Below, piece by piece: positions 1-7,553 of a DNA stretch of 64,000 bases. The position numbers and the translations under genes are program-made. Each line of letters begins with the position of its first letter. The stretch's first letter is position 1. The notes below the pieces were generated by a model, which was not told where the DNA came from, did not search any database, and saw nothing but the letters and a program-made list of their open reading frames with translations. The stretch comes from Brevibacterium permense (GTDB lineage Bacteria > Actinomycetota > Actinomycetes > Actinomycetales > Brevibacteriaceae): positions 235,611-299,610 of the forward strand of contig NZ_JABSSX010000005.1 of assembly GCF_013280495.1 (NCBI RefSeq), given 5' to 3'.

Positions 1-625
1 AACCGAAGTTGTCGACGATCTTCGACAGCGAGGCCTTGAGGTTCTCGAACTCTTCGGAGGTGAGCACCTCTTCGACGCGGTCGCCGACTCCGTCGCGCAT
101 ATCCCGGAAGCGCTGGCGCAGCTCTTCGGGATCGATGTTCTTCGATGGTCCCCATCCACCTCGGCCACGCGGCGGACCGTAGGTCACAGGCTCTTCCGGG
201 TAGGCGGCACCGTCGGCGACGACCTCATCGGAATCCCAGCGGCGACGCCCTCGCCGCATACGTCCGAATTCGCGGGGGTCGAATCCGGAGTCGGCGGCGG
301 CCGCACGGAATTCGCGACGCAGCACGTGGCTGAACTCGCGCAGCAGCTGCGGCAGATCGGCCTCGGTGTCATCGCCCTTGCCGTCGCCGGATTCGGCGTC
401 GTTCACGGGCTCAGTGCGTGCGGCCGAATCATTCTCTGTCGCCTCGGCCTTGTCCGCTTCGCCGGATCGGTCGCGATCGGCCTCGGGGCGCGATGCATCG
501 CCGGCAGCAGTGTTCTCGTCGGTATTCGGCGAGTCCTTCCGGTCATCGGCACCTGCTGCACCGGCTCCTCCGGTCGGGGTGGTGAAGTCGTCGTTGTCGT
601 CATTGAAGTCATTGTGTGCAGTCAT
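1..625 (-). CDS. Hypothetical acidic protein, 3' end beyond left edge
   Basis: This reading frame is open from the ATG at 625 to the window edge, so about 208 N-terminal residues are visible and the C-terminus is missing. A GAGGAG ribosome binding site lies five bases before the ATG. The first 85 or so residues are rich in Asp, Glu, Ala and Gly and look disordered. A more ordered Arg-rich part follows, then a helical stretch near the edge. I do not recognise the family. The gene is divergent from the MarR gene at 711 and shares the palindromic operator at 666-688, so it is probably a target of that regulator (inference). Confidence 0.7.
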   Translation of the reverse strand, partial: MTAHNDFNDDNDDFTTPTGGAGAAGADDRKDSPNTDENTAAGDASRPEADRDRSGEADKAEATENDSAARTEPVNDAESGDGKGDDTEADLPQLLREFSHVLRREFRAAAADSGFDPREFGRMRRGRRRWDSDEVVADGAAYPEEPVTYGPPRGRGGWGPSKNIDPEELRQRFRDMRDGVGDRVEEVLTSEEFENLKASLSKIVDNFG

Positions 626-665
626 GTCATCTCCTCAGTTGTCATCTGACATGTATATGCAGAAT

Positions 666-688
666 GACATGCAATTCGATTGCATGTC
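666..688. promoter_or_regulatory. Palindromic operator between the MarR gene and its divergent neighbour
   Basis: Perfect inverted repeat with 10-base arms GACATGCAAT and ATTGCATGTC around a TCG centre. Related half-sites (TGACATG, GGCATGTA) flank it at about 646-653 and 692-700. It lies just upstream of a TAAAAT -10 hexamer (699-704) for the MarR gene, so a bound regulator would block the -35 region. MarR proteins usually bind such dyads and autoregulate. Confidence 0.75.
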
Positions 689-710
689 AAGTGGCATGTA
701 AAATCGAATC

Positions 711-1298
711 ATGAGCACGAACGATGACATTCAGGCGATCGCCGAGGCGCTCACCCGCCTGCAGTGGCGGCGCGGGCCCGGCGGTCCGCGCGGATTCGGC
801 CCCTTCGGCGGGTTCGGAGAGCACGGCGGCCCTGGCCAGCGCGGGGGCTCTGGTGAACGCGGTGGATTCGGAGACCGTGGTGGATTCGGCGGCGGCCGGA
901 ACTCAGACGACTTCCCCTTCGGCGGCAAGCGTCATCCCGGTGGACCGTTCGCCGCACACGGCCGTGGGCGTGCGCTCATCCGTCTGCTCGTCTCACTCGT
1001 CCAGGCGGGCACGGCGCTGGGAGTCAGCGCACTCGGCGATGCGATCGGCGTCGATCAGCCGCGAGCGTCCAGGCTCGTATCCCAAGGCGTCGAGCTCGGC
1101 CTACTGCGTCGCGAGGCAGACCCGGATGATGCCCGGCGAACCCTCATCGCGCTGACGGACAAGGGCCGCGCGATCACCAACAGATTCCGCGGCGCCCAGC
1201 GTGACAACGTCGATCAGGCATTGAGCACATTCACCGAGGACGAACGGGCACAGCTGGCATCGCTGCTCACGCGCCTCGCCGACGCCTGGCCGAAGTGA
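711..1298 (+). CDS. MarR family transcriptional regulator with Gly-rich N-terminus
   Basis: 195 residues. Residues 1-80 include an unusual Gly/Arg/Phe-rich low-complexity stretch with repeated GGFG and GERGG motifs. The rest is a winged-helix MarR domain: helix-turn-helix around GVDQPRASRLVSQGVELGLL, then the wing segment DPDDARRTLIALTDKG. MarR proteins are dimeric repressors released by small ligands. The start follows a TAAAAT hexamer at 699-704 by six bases and has no ribosome binding site, so the transcript is probably leaderless. The operator at 666-688 suggests autoregulation and control of the divergent gene. The glycine-rich extension is atypical and its role is unknown. Confidence 0.88.
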   Translation: MSTNDDIQAIAEALTRLQWRRGPGGPRGFGPFGGFGEHGGPGQRGGSGERGGFGDRGGFGGGRNSDDFPFGGKRHPGGPFAAHGRGRALIRLLVSLVQAGTALGVSALGDAIGVDQPRASRLVSQGVELGLLRREADPDDARRTLIALTDKGRAITNRFRGAQRDNVDQALSTFTEDERAQLASLLTRLADAWPK

Positions 1299-1367
1299 GC
1301 GCCGCTATCCGTCTGTTCTGACCGGACTGCTGTCCCGGCGGAACGGGCTCTCGGATGCGGTAAGCAG

Positions 1368-1892
1368 TCAGGCCTCGGCCGCGGCTGTCAGCCAGGCGCC
1401 TGATCTCAGCCTTTCGGCGAGCTGCTTGAGTCTCTTGAGCGAGGCGAGCAGATTCGCCGCGGTCGTCGACTGCGCCCGCGACAGACGCTTCGGATCGCGC
1501 AGCTCGGTCCAGTCATAGGTGTGACGAACCAGGACCGTATCGTCCCCGGTCGGTTCGATGTCCCACACCCACTTCTGACCGAACGGCTCTCCACCCACTT
1601 CGGAGGGCTTCCAGGCGATGCGCCTGCCCTCGGCGAAGTCGACGATGTGGTTCTCCCGGTCCACGCCCTTGGTCAGAGTCGCGATGAACGAGCCCCCGGC
1701 CCCCTGCACTCGCTGGCCCTCGACGGCCGAGCCGAGGTTGTCGTTGCCGTCCCATTCCGGCTGTAGCTGCGGGTCGGCGATGAGTTCGAAGACCGCCTCG
1801 GCGGGAGCTGAGATCTCGATCTCGGCAGTGACGACCTTGAGGACCGGGTCGATCGAATCGAACACGGAAGCATCGGGGGTCTGCTCGGTCAT
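1368..1892 (-). CDS. SRPBCC family protein (polyketide cyclase/dehydrase type)
   Basis: 174 residues from the ATG at 1892, which has an AGGA element just upstream; an in-frame ATG at 1964 is possible but lacks one. The protein has the SRPBCC/START-like pattern: a first strand around VVTAEIEISAPAEAVFELIA, a WDG turn, then strands ending in VLVRHTYDWTEL and a long C-terminal helix. These folds bind hydrophobic ligands; many members are uncharacterised and I cannot name a substrate. It lies downstream of the LssY-like gene on the same strand, separated by about 155 bases with a tandem repeat, so co-transcription is uncertain. Confidence 0.75.
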   Translation of the reverse strand: MTEQTPDASVFDSIDPVLKVVTAEIEISAPAEAVFELIADPQLQPEWDGNDNLGSAVEGQRVQGAGGSFIATLTKGVDRENHIVDFAEGRRIAWKPSEVGGEPFGQKWVWDIEPTGDDTVLVRHTYDWTELRDPKRLSRAQSTTAANLLASLKRLKQLAERLRSGAWLTAAAEA

Positions 1893-1994
1893 GGAGTCCT
1901 GCCTTCGTGCGTGGTCCAACCTCGTCGTCAAGCTGAAGTGCGGAGTGCGGAGTGGATCGGACACGGTCAGAATACACGGACCCGCCGCCCCGTT

Positions 1995-2059
1995 CCTCGC
2001 GGGCGGGAACCCGCCGCGTCAGTCCTCGAGGGCGGGAACCCGCCGCGTCAGTCCTCGAG
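1995..2059. repeat. 29-bp tandem repeat overlapping the end of the LssY-like gene
   Basis: Two full 29-base units plus a partial third, starting with CCTCG at 1995, 2024 and 2053. Each unit contains the small hairpin GGCGGGAACCCGCC and the sequence GCGTCAGTCCTCGAG. The gene-proximal copy overlaps the last codons and stop of the gene ending at 2048. Confidence 0.85.
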
Positions 2060-3517
2060 GGCGCGGTCCTGTCGTTCGGCACGCAGAGCTGCCGTGCTGA
2101 ACCGGGTGAACATTCGGGAGGAGTCGCTCGACAGCGCCAGCAGCACCGCCACCTGCATGGCGATGGTCGTCAGCGCATACATGTTCGTCGCCAGGTCGCG
2201 GTCTCCGGTGAAGTAGTTCGTCATCGACACGATCACGGAGATCGTCGAGAGTGTGAGGATCCACAGCCTGGCCCGGTTGCTGCCGCGGAACACCGACGTC
2301 GAGGCGATGACCTGCAGACACCCGATGAGGAGGCTGACGCCGACGAGGACTCCAGCGACGATGCGCGTGGCCGTGTCGTCGCTGATGGCTGCGATGTCCG
2401 AGCTGTAGCCGACGACTTCGGAGCGCAGTCCGTTCCAATCGAGGAGCATACTGATCACATCCCACGCTTGGAAGAGCAGCAGGACGAGCACGAGGGCAGC
2501 CCCGACGACGGTCTGCAGCGGGCGCTGTCGCCACAGCGTCTTCGTGACTTCGGACACGCTGCGTGAATCAGAGTAGATGCGGGTGGCGTCGAGCGCCAGC
2601 TCCAGGCGTTCGGGGTGATCGGCCTCGTCGGCGACCACCTCGGTGACGTCGACGATCGGCAGGTGCCCGTCGGTGATGATCGCATCGCCGCCGCCGTTGC
2701 GGGAATGGTATCCGGTGGAGAAGTCCTTGATCCGATCGACCGCGATCACTTCATTGGCACGGGTGACTGTGTCGACGATATGGTCTCGTTCGACGTCGGT
2801 GTTCTCTTCGATCTTGTGGGTCAGCTGGAGGGTGAACAGGGAGATGCCGACGGCTTTGTCATAGGTACCGGCGGCCAGCCAATCGGCCTGATGTCCGCCG
2901 GGCAGCAGCCATCCGCGCGGGCATTTCCAGAACCGCACATGGTGGCGCTGGCCCGGGTCTCCGTCGACTTCCTGCTGGTAGGCGAAGTCCTGACGGCGGC
3001 CGAACAGCAGCAGCGGGGACACCGGAGCCTGCGGGTAGCTGCGCTTCGTCACCGTCGACCGGATGATCTCCCACGTCGATGCGGGAGTGATGCTGTCGGC
3101 GAGGATCCATCCGGCTTCGCGCATCGCATGGTGGATCTGCGCTTCCTCACCGCGCCAGGCGAGATTGACCGGATCGCCGAGCAGACCGTCAGAGGTGCGA
3201 GTGCGGCCAATGAAGTAGTTCGGCACATAGATCTGGGACAGGATGCGGTGCAGCCGGGGCAGAGCCAGGTACGACACGACTCCCCAGAATACGAGCAGCG
3301 TGAGCACCTGCCACCAGCCGAGGCTGAATCCCTTGAGCAGGATGAGCAGCGCCAGCCAAGTCGAGGCAGCGCCGGCGAACAGGAAGAACAGGTAGTCGAG
3401 CACCCCGGTGGGCGTGAAGTGGTGTCGCCGATAGACGAACGGCTGCCTCAGCCGCCGCTTCTGCCCGACCGCCGCACCGGCCGCATCCGTTCCGTCCGTC
3501 GTCCCGCCCGTTGTCAT
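2048..3517 (-). CDS. LssY C-terminal domain membrane protein
   Basis: 489 residues. Two hydrophobic segments lie near residues 38-80 and three or four more near 345-465, bracketing a soluble middle part of about 250 residues. That middle part matches the LssY C-terminal domain as I know it: the stretch around WILADSITPASTWEI, the KRSYPQAPVSPLLLFGR segment and the VRFWKC strand. LssY-like domains occur alone or fused to PAP2/DedA membrane proteins; the biochemical role is not known. A TAAACT hexamer at 3525-3530 sits seven bases before the ATG, suggesting a leaderless transcript. It probably reads on towards the SRPBCC gene. Confidence 0.8.
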   Translation of the reverse strand: MTTGGTTDGTDAAGAAVGQKRRLRQPFVYRRHHFTPTGVLDYLFFLFAGAASTWLALLILLKGFSLGWWQVLTLLVFWGVVSYLALPRLHRILSQIYVPNYFIGRTRTSDGLLGDPVNLAWRGEEAQIHHAMREAGWILADSITPASTWEIIRSTVTKRSYPQAPVSPLLLFGRRQDFAYQQEVDGDPGQRHHVRFWKCPRGWLLPGGHQADWLAAGTYDKAVGISLFTLQLTHKIEENTDVERDHIVDTVTRANEVIAVDRIKDFSTGYHSRNGGGDAIITDGHLPIVDVTEVVADEADHPERLELALDATRIYSDSRSVSEVTKTLWRQRPLQTVVGAALVLVLLLFQAWDVISMLLDWNGLRSEVVGYSSDIAAISDDTATRIVAGVLVGVSLLIGCLQVIASTSVFRGSNRARLWILTLSTISVIVSMTNYFTGDRDLATNMYALTTIAMQVAVLLALSSDSSRMFTRFSTAALRAERQDRALED

Positions 3518-3576
3518 GAGGGCCAGTTTAGTGATCAGTGCTCAGCCGCCGGAATGAGGAAGACCCGACATCCCTT

Positions 3577-3672
3577 CGCCGAGGCGGTCGGAACGCGGAT
3601 TCCCGTCTTCCCCTCACCGAGGCGGCCGGAACGCGGATTCCCGTCTTCCCCTCACCGAGGCGGCCCGACCGG
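3577..3672. repeat. 38-bp tandem array with CGAGGCGG core (three copies)
   Basis: CGAGGCGG cores begin at 3580, 3618 and 3656, exactly 38 bases apart. The sequence between the first two and second two cores (GGAACGCGGATTCCCGTCTT followed by CCCCTCAC) is nearly identical. The array lies between the starts/ends of two minus-strand genes, directly after the stop of the MerR-HEAT gene. Confidence 0.9.
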
Positions 3673-3678
3673 AATCGG

Positions 3679-4749
3679 TCAGGTTCGTCCCTTGCTCGAT
3701 GTCTGCTCCCGTCGGCGGCGACCGAGTGCGGCGAGAGCGGTGGCTGCGAGCTCCGGGCTGTCGTCGTCGCTGAGCTCGGCAATGAGGTCACCGCTGCGGT
3801 CGCCGGACATCTCGAGGAGGACCTGGAGCACTCGGAACCGTATCTGCGGATCGTTCGAGTCCGCTTGTCGGTGCAGTTCGGTGAGTACCCGTTCGCCGAT
3901 GTCGGCAGTCGGTCCGGTCGCGTCGACGATGAAGCCGAGTGTCTCGGCGGCCTCGATGTCCTTCGGTCCATTCATTGCCATGTCGAGCAGCACGGGTACA
4001 GCTTTCTCATCACCTGAGCGGCCGAGGGTGAGTGCGGCGATGCTGCGGATATCAGGGTCGACATCGTCGAGTCCCTTGTCCAGCGCCTGCCGGATCATCG
4101 AAATCGAGCGTGAGTCGAGTTTCTCATCAGGTGTGGTCCTGCGGATCTCGTCGAGGGCCAGCAGTGCATTGCGACGCACTTGGGCAGATGCGTCGTCCAT
4201 TCCGACCACCACATGGGGCACGGCCTCGGCACTGGCCTGGGCGAGCGCCCACCGCATGGCCCCGGCCGCGTTGAGCACGGTCTCCTGCAGGACTGCCTGC
4301 GACAGGGCCTCGATCGGCATTCCTCCGTCGACTCCGCTGCCGAGTGCGGCCTTGTGCCGTTGGATGGCATCGCCGGATTCGAGAGAGCGCATGAGATCGA
4401 TGGTGTACAGGAGAGACTCGCCGTCGGCTCGACCGAGCCGAGCGACGGACTGGAGGTGGTCGAGCAGACGCTGCTCGGCCGCGATCCGCTCACGTGCCTG
4501 GTCGATGAGGTCCCCGAGCACTGTGCCGGGGTCGAAGTCCGGCTCGGACAACACCCGACCGACTTCGGTCAGAGACATCCCGAGTTTGCGCAGACCCTCG
4601 ATGTGGAAGATGCGCCCGATATCGGCATCGGAGTACTCCCGGTAGCCGGCAGGCGTCCGCTGGCTGGGCGAGACGAGGCCCAATGATTCGTAGTGGCGCA
4701 GCATGCGTGCGCTCACGCCGGAGCGCCGGGCCACTTCGCCGATGAGCAT
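3679..4749 (-). CDS. MerR family regulator fused to HEAT-like repeats
   Basis: 356 residues. Residues 1-70 are a canonical MerR DNA-binding domain, starting MLIGEVARRSGVSARMLRHY, with the GLVSP and YREY motifs of the wing. A coiled-coil dimerisation helix follows (about 75-120). In place of a small ligand domain the C-terminal 230 residues are helical repeats with the HEAT/armadillo pattern (DASAQVRRNALLALDEI, DVDPDIRSIAALTLGR, DDDSPELAATALAALGR). The ATG at 4749 has an AGAGGTG site. The gene directly follows a separate HEAT-repeat gene on the same strand, and the MerR-type operator at 5649-5671 lies before both. Fusion of MerR to HEAT repeats suggests a protein ligand rather than a metal or drug (inference). 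Confidence 0.85.
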   Translation of the reverse strand: MLIGEVARRSGVSARMLRHYESLGLVSPSQRTPAGYREYSDADIGRIFHIEGLRKLGMSLTEVGRVLSEPDFDPGTVLGDLIDQARERIAAEQRLLDHLQSVARLGRADGESLLYTIDLMRSLESGDAIQRHKAALGSGVDGGMPIEALSQAVLQETVLNAAGAMRWALAQASAEAVPHVVVGMDDASAQVRRNALLALDEIRRTTPDEKLDSRSISMIRQALDKGLDDVDPDIRSIAALTLGRSGDEKAVPVLLDMAMNGPKDIEAAETLGFIVDATGPTADIGERVLTELHRQADSNDPQIRFRVLQVLLEMSGDRSGDLIAELSDDDSPELAATALAALGRRRREQTSSKGRT

Positions 4750-4984
4750 TGTCACCTCTTCTCTGCTGTCAGCCACTCTATGCCGCAATCGCGGCGCTCC
4801 GGGTGCATTGTTCCGAAGTTCACCGATGCCTGGGACCTTTCGGACATCGCTCAACGGTCGCAGGCGGACTTCGCACAGGTGCTGGAACAGCGCCCTGAAG
4901 GAAGGGATCCGAGACCTCGGCCGTGTGTCGGCGGGCTTGCCCCACCCGTCGGCACACGCACGATCGGACCTTCCCTGTGCCGAT

Positions 4985-5620
4985 CTAGACCGTGGTCTCG
5001 GACCCCAGTGCGACCACCCGCTTGGCTGCGTCCAAGACGTGGGCGAAGCCGGCATCCGGGTCATCGAACATGTCCCGGGTCGCCATGGCGTGAGCCCGCA
5101 CTGTGTCGTCCTCTGCGTGAAGCCTCTCATCGACCACTGACACGAGATCCTCGCCGAGGGCCACAATCGCTCGGCTGAGGCTCTTCTGCATCTCGAGATC
5201 CCCTCGCCCCAACTGCGCCACCAGGGCGGATGCCAGCTCATCACGATCTTCACCGGGCACAAGGGCAACGGCGGCTCTCCACGCGCTGCGGGCCACCTCG
5301 GTGTCGGCATGGGCGATGAGGGCGTTGCCGATCCGGGCCGGGTCCATGGCCGGCCAGGCGCGGACGTCACCGATCTTCGACAGGGTGTGCAGGGATTGGC
5401 TGATCGCCTGCGGCAGCGGCGAGTCGAGTTCGGCGACGAGGCGGGCAACGGTGTCGTCGGCGGGCAGTCGAGTGAGCGCCCAGGTGAGCATGTCGCGGAC
5501 GAAGAAGTCCGGTTCGATGCGGCACCGGGCGATGAGCACGTCGAGGTCACGGGGCTCGGCCCGGGTGCCGATAGCCATCGCCGCTTGCAGGCGCTGGTGG
5601 CTGTTGAGTGGATGTGTCAT
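4985..5620 (-). CDS. HEAT repeat domain protein
   Basis: 211 residues from the ATG at 5620, chosen for its AAGGAGGTGG site; an in-frame ATG at 5659 would lie inside the MerR-type operator. The protein consists of paired helices in the HEAT pattern (RDLDVLIARCRIEPDFFVRD, DPARIGNALIAHADTEVARS, and so on), with no catalytic motif. Members of this group act as protein-binding scaffolds or, in the DNA-glycosylase AlkD branch, bind DNA; nothing here argues for AlkD. It is the first gene behind the operator and is followed by the MerR-HEAT gene after 235 bases, so both are probably under MerR control. Confidence 0.75.
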   Translation of the reverse strand: MTHPLNSHQRLQAAMAIGTRAEPRDLDVLIARCRIEPDFFVRDMLTWALTRLPADDTVARLVAELDSPLPQAISQSLHTLSKIGDVRAWPAMDPARIGNALIAHADTEVARSAWRAAVALVPGEDRDELASALVAQLGRGDLEMQKSLSRAIVALGEDLVSVVDERLHAEDDTVRAHAMATRDMFDDPDAGFAHVLDAAKRVVALGSETTV

Positions 5621-5648
5621 GGTCTCCACCTCCTTGTCACTCAGTGAA

Positions 5649-5671
5649 GACCCTGACATCGTGTCAAGGTC
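5649..5671. promoter_or_regulatory. MerR-type operator/promoter
   Basis: Dyad GACCCTGACA-TCG-TGTCAAGGTC with nine of ten arm positions complementary. Read on the minus strand it contains CTTGACCTTGACA, giving a TTGACC -35 element overlapping the dyad, the arrangement expected for MerR-activated promoters with long spacers. It lies 29 bases before the HEAT gene and 48 bases before the truncated GyrI-like gene on the plus strand. Confidence 0.7.
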
Positions 5672-5718
5672 AAGCAGATCAGACTGAACTCATTCCCACC
5701 CCTGGAGCGGAGCCTCGA

Positions 5719-5889
5719 ATGGACAAGATCGATTTCAAGAGATCGCTGCCGAGTTTCTGCGCGAAGCAGGGGCGATTCGACCTCATCGAGGTGCCGGAAT
5801 CGCAGTACCTCATGATCGATGGCCCCGGGGACTCGAACACCTCGCCGGATTTCGCATCGGCGCTGACGGGCCTCTATCCGCTCGCCTAT
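5719..5889 (+). pseudogene. Truncated GyrI-like small-molecule-binding domain gene
   Basis: About 57 codons read clearly as the start of a GyrI-like domain protein of the group that begins MDKIDF and carries a YLMIDGPGD motif followed by NTSPDFASALTGLYPLAYG. Full members are about 200 residues. After roughly 5889 the homology stops and the frame runs into sequence that looks like the end of an opposite-strand gene, so the gene appears deleted after its first third. GyrI-like domains often occur in or beside MerR/TipA-type drug-sensing systems, and this copy is divergent from the MerR-type operator. Either a deletion or an insertion produced the break. Confidence 0.65.
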
Positions 5890-5945
5890 GGGTGCCGACG
5901 ATGCTGCTCGCCCGTCCTACCAGGGACTCAGCCGCGGCCCGAGAC

Positions 5946-6212
5946 TCAGCCTCCGCTCGTCCAACCTCCGGACACCGGAGCAGTGGTGCTCGGACCGGGG
6001 CCGCCGTCCGAGTCGGAATCGGAGGATGAGGATCCGATCGACGAGGAGTCCGAGGTCGGCGATGAACCTGTCGACGACGATTCCGAAGACAGAAAGATGA
6101 CGGCGACGAGGATGCCGGCAACGGTCAGGATGCCGAGAGCGACGAAGGAGAAGACCACAATGAGGCAGGTCATCAGAGGTGGGCGGTTGTTGCGCCGAAC
6201 GATTCTCACCAT
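5946..6212 (-). CDS. Small single-span membrane protein with Ser/Asp-rich tail
   Basis: 88 residues. An arginine-rich start (MVRIVRRNNR) precedes one hydrophobic helix at about residues 14-42, then a low-complexity tail of Ser, Asp, Thr and Gly. No family is recognised. The ribosome binding site is weak. Its tail coding region abuts the break in the GyrI-like gene, so the 3' end may itself be altered. It could be a real small membrane protein or a chance frame; the clear membrane helix favours the former. Confidence 0.45.
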   Translation of the reverse strand: MVRIVRRNNRPPLMTCLIVVFSFVALGILTVAGILVAVIFLSSESSSTGSSPTSDSSSIGSSSSDSDSDGGPGPSTTAPVSGGWTSGG

Positions 6213-6363
6213 GGTTCAAGCCTAAGCTGTGCGGGGTCATCCGAAACCGGTCCGCACTCGGCTCCGCTCGCCCCCTCACCGCCACTCGGCCGTGACCTTC
6301 CTGTGATAAGAACCTCGGCGTTGCCTCATGCAGTCTTAAGTTTGTTGCATTATCGTTATATTC

Positions 6364-6951
6364 ATGCCTCGTCTGACATCATCTCGCAAGGGCCGCCGGT
6401 CCGTGCTCACTGGTGCCCTCATCGGGCTCGGGGCTGCAGTGATGGCACTGGTCGTGGGCGCCGTCATCATCCTCAATTCCCCCATTTCGTTCGGGTCCAC
6501 GAAGATCAGGCAGATGCAGATGGCTTCGGTCAACCAGCTCAGTCAGCAGCAGATCGACAATGCTCGGCTCATCATCGGCGTCGGCCGCGGCGGCAACTTC
6601 GACGACCATGCGATCAGGATCGCCCTGATGACGGCGCTGCAGGAGTCTTCGCTGCGCAATCTGGATTCCGGCGATCGTGATTCGGTGGGCCTGTTCCAGC
6701 AGCGTCCTTCACAGGGCTGGGGCGAGCCCCATCAGCTCACCGATCCCATCTACGCGGCCAAGGCGTTCTATGGGATCAACCCCGAGGTCGAGAACCCCGG
6801 CCTCAATCAGATCGACGGCTGGGATTCGATGTCGCCGACCGAAGCCGCACAGTCCGTGCAGCGCTCAGCATTGCCAGATGCCTATGGGCAGTGGGAGTCC
6901 TTGGCCCATGACCTCCTCGGATCGCAGGCCGACGTCGAAGCCCTCGACTGA
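6364..6951 (+). CDS. Secreted or membrane-anchored lysozyme-like protein
   Basis: 195 residues. A basic N-terminus and a hydrophobic helix at about 14-38 form a signal anchor. The remainder resembles the actinobacterial lytic-transglycosylase-like group often mislabelled as heavy metal transporter: the conserved core is ALMTALQESSLRNLDSGDRD followed by SVGLFQQRPSQGWG. The Glu in QES is at the place of a catalytic glutamate in lysozyme-like folds, but activity is not proven for this group. A TATCGT hexamer ends seven bases before the ATG and no ribosome binding site is seen, so a leaderless start is likely. Likely role is cell-wall remodelling outside the membrane (inference). Confidence 0.72.
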   Translation: MPRLTSSRKGRRSVLTGALIGLGAAVMALVVGAVIILNSPISFGSTKIRQMQMASVNQLSQQQIDNARLIIGVGRGGNFDDHAIRIALMTALQESSLRNLDSGDRDSVGLFQQRPSQGWGEPHQLTDPIYAAKAFYGINPEVENPGLNQIDGWDSMSPTEAAQSVQRSALPDAYGQWESLAHDLLGSQADVEALD

Positions 6952-7051
6952 GGCGCGGGCAGCTCCGACCGCCCGAACCCCGCGACAGCCACGACCACTC
7001 CACAGTGCCGGATATCGCACGACCACCCCGGTTGTCCGGTAATCTGCACTC

Positions 7052-7411
7052 ATGGCTTCCGTTCCCGATTCCGTTCCCGTCAATGACGACGTCGAGCAGC
7101 TCCTGCTCAATCCCGAGGACCATCTCGAAGCCATCACCGAGACTGCCGACCTCTTCAAGGCACTTGCCACACCCTCCCGGCTGAAGATGCTGCTCGTCCT
7201 CACCCACGGCGAGGCCACTGTCACCCACATCGTCGAGGCGACCGGACTGTCCCAGCCGCTGGTGTCCCAGCACCTGAAGTTCCTCCGCGGACTCCACCTC
7301 GTCGGAGTGAATCGGATCGGCCGCGAAGCCTACTATTCGCTCAAGGACGACCACGTCGCCCACATCATCGTCGACGCCATCGCCCACACGATCGAGGCCC
7401 ACGAACACTGA
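7052..7411 (+). CDS. ArsR/SmtB family zinc-type metalloregulator
   Basis: 119 residues. A winged helix-turn-helix domain occupies about residues 28-95 (FKALATPSRLKMLLVL, then TGLSQPLVSQHLKFLRGLHL). The last helix carries D99, H101, H112 and E115, the same spacing as the alpha-5 zinc site of SmtB (Asp-x-His, then His-x-x-Glu), so zinc or a similar divalent metal is the probable inducer. No alpha-3 Cys box is present, which argues against As, Cd or Pb. The transcript is probably leaderless: TAATCT at 7040-7045 ends six bases before the ATG. No metal transporter is adjacent; the CDF exporter at 16925-17833 is a plausible target. Confidence 0.88.
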   Translation: MASVPDSVPVNDDVEQLLLNPEDHLEAITETADLFKALATPSRLKMLLVLTHGEATVTHIVEATGLSQPLVSQHLKFLRGLHLVGVNRIGREAYYSLKDDHVAHIIVDAIAHTIEAHEH

Positions 7412-7438
7412 GTTCCACCCGGGGCGCTGCTTCCGCAG

Positions 7439-7552
7439 CGATTCCTTCGCCGAGACGGCCCACCGTTCCCAGCCCACAGCAGCGAATCTCTGGCCGAGGC
7501 GGCCCACCGTTCCCAGCCCACAGCAGCGAATCCCTCGCCGAGGCAGCCCACC
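7439..7552. repeat. 44-bp tandem array with CGAGRCGG/CGAGGC core (three copies)
   Basis: Cores begin at 7451, 7495 and 7539, exactly 44 bases apart. The inter-core sequence CCCACCGTTCCCAGCCCACA followed by GCAGCGAATC is shared by the first two units. The array fills the gap between the ArsR gene and the convergent EamA gene. Confidence 0.9.
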
Positions 7553-7553
7553 C

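Noticed and set aside
2615..4645. Very long plus-strand open frame across the LssY-like and MerR-HEAT genes
   Set aside because: It is an antisense shadow of two clear minus-strand genes; its composition is low complexity and matches no family.
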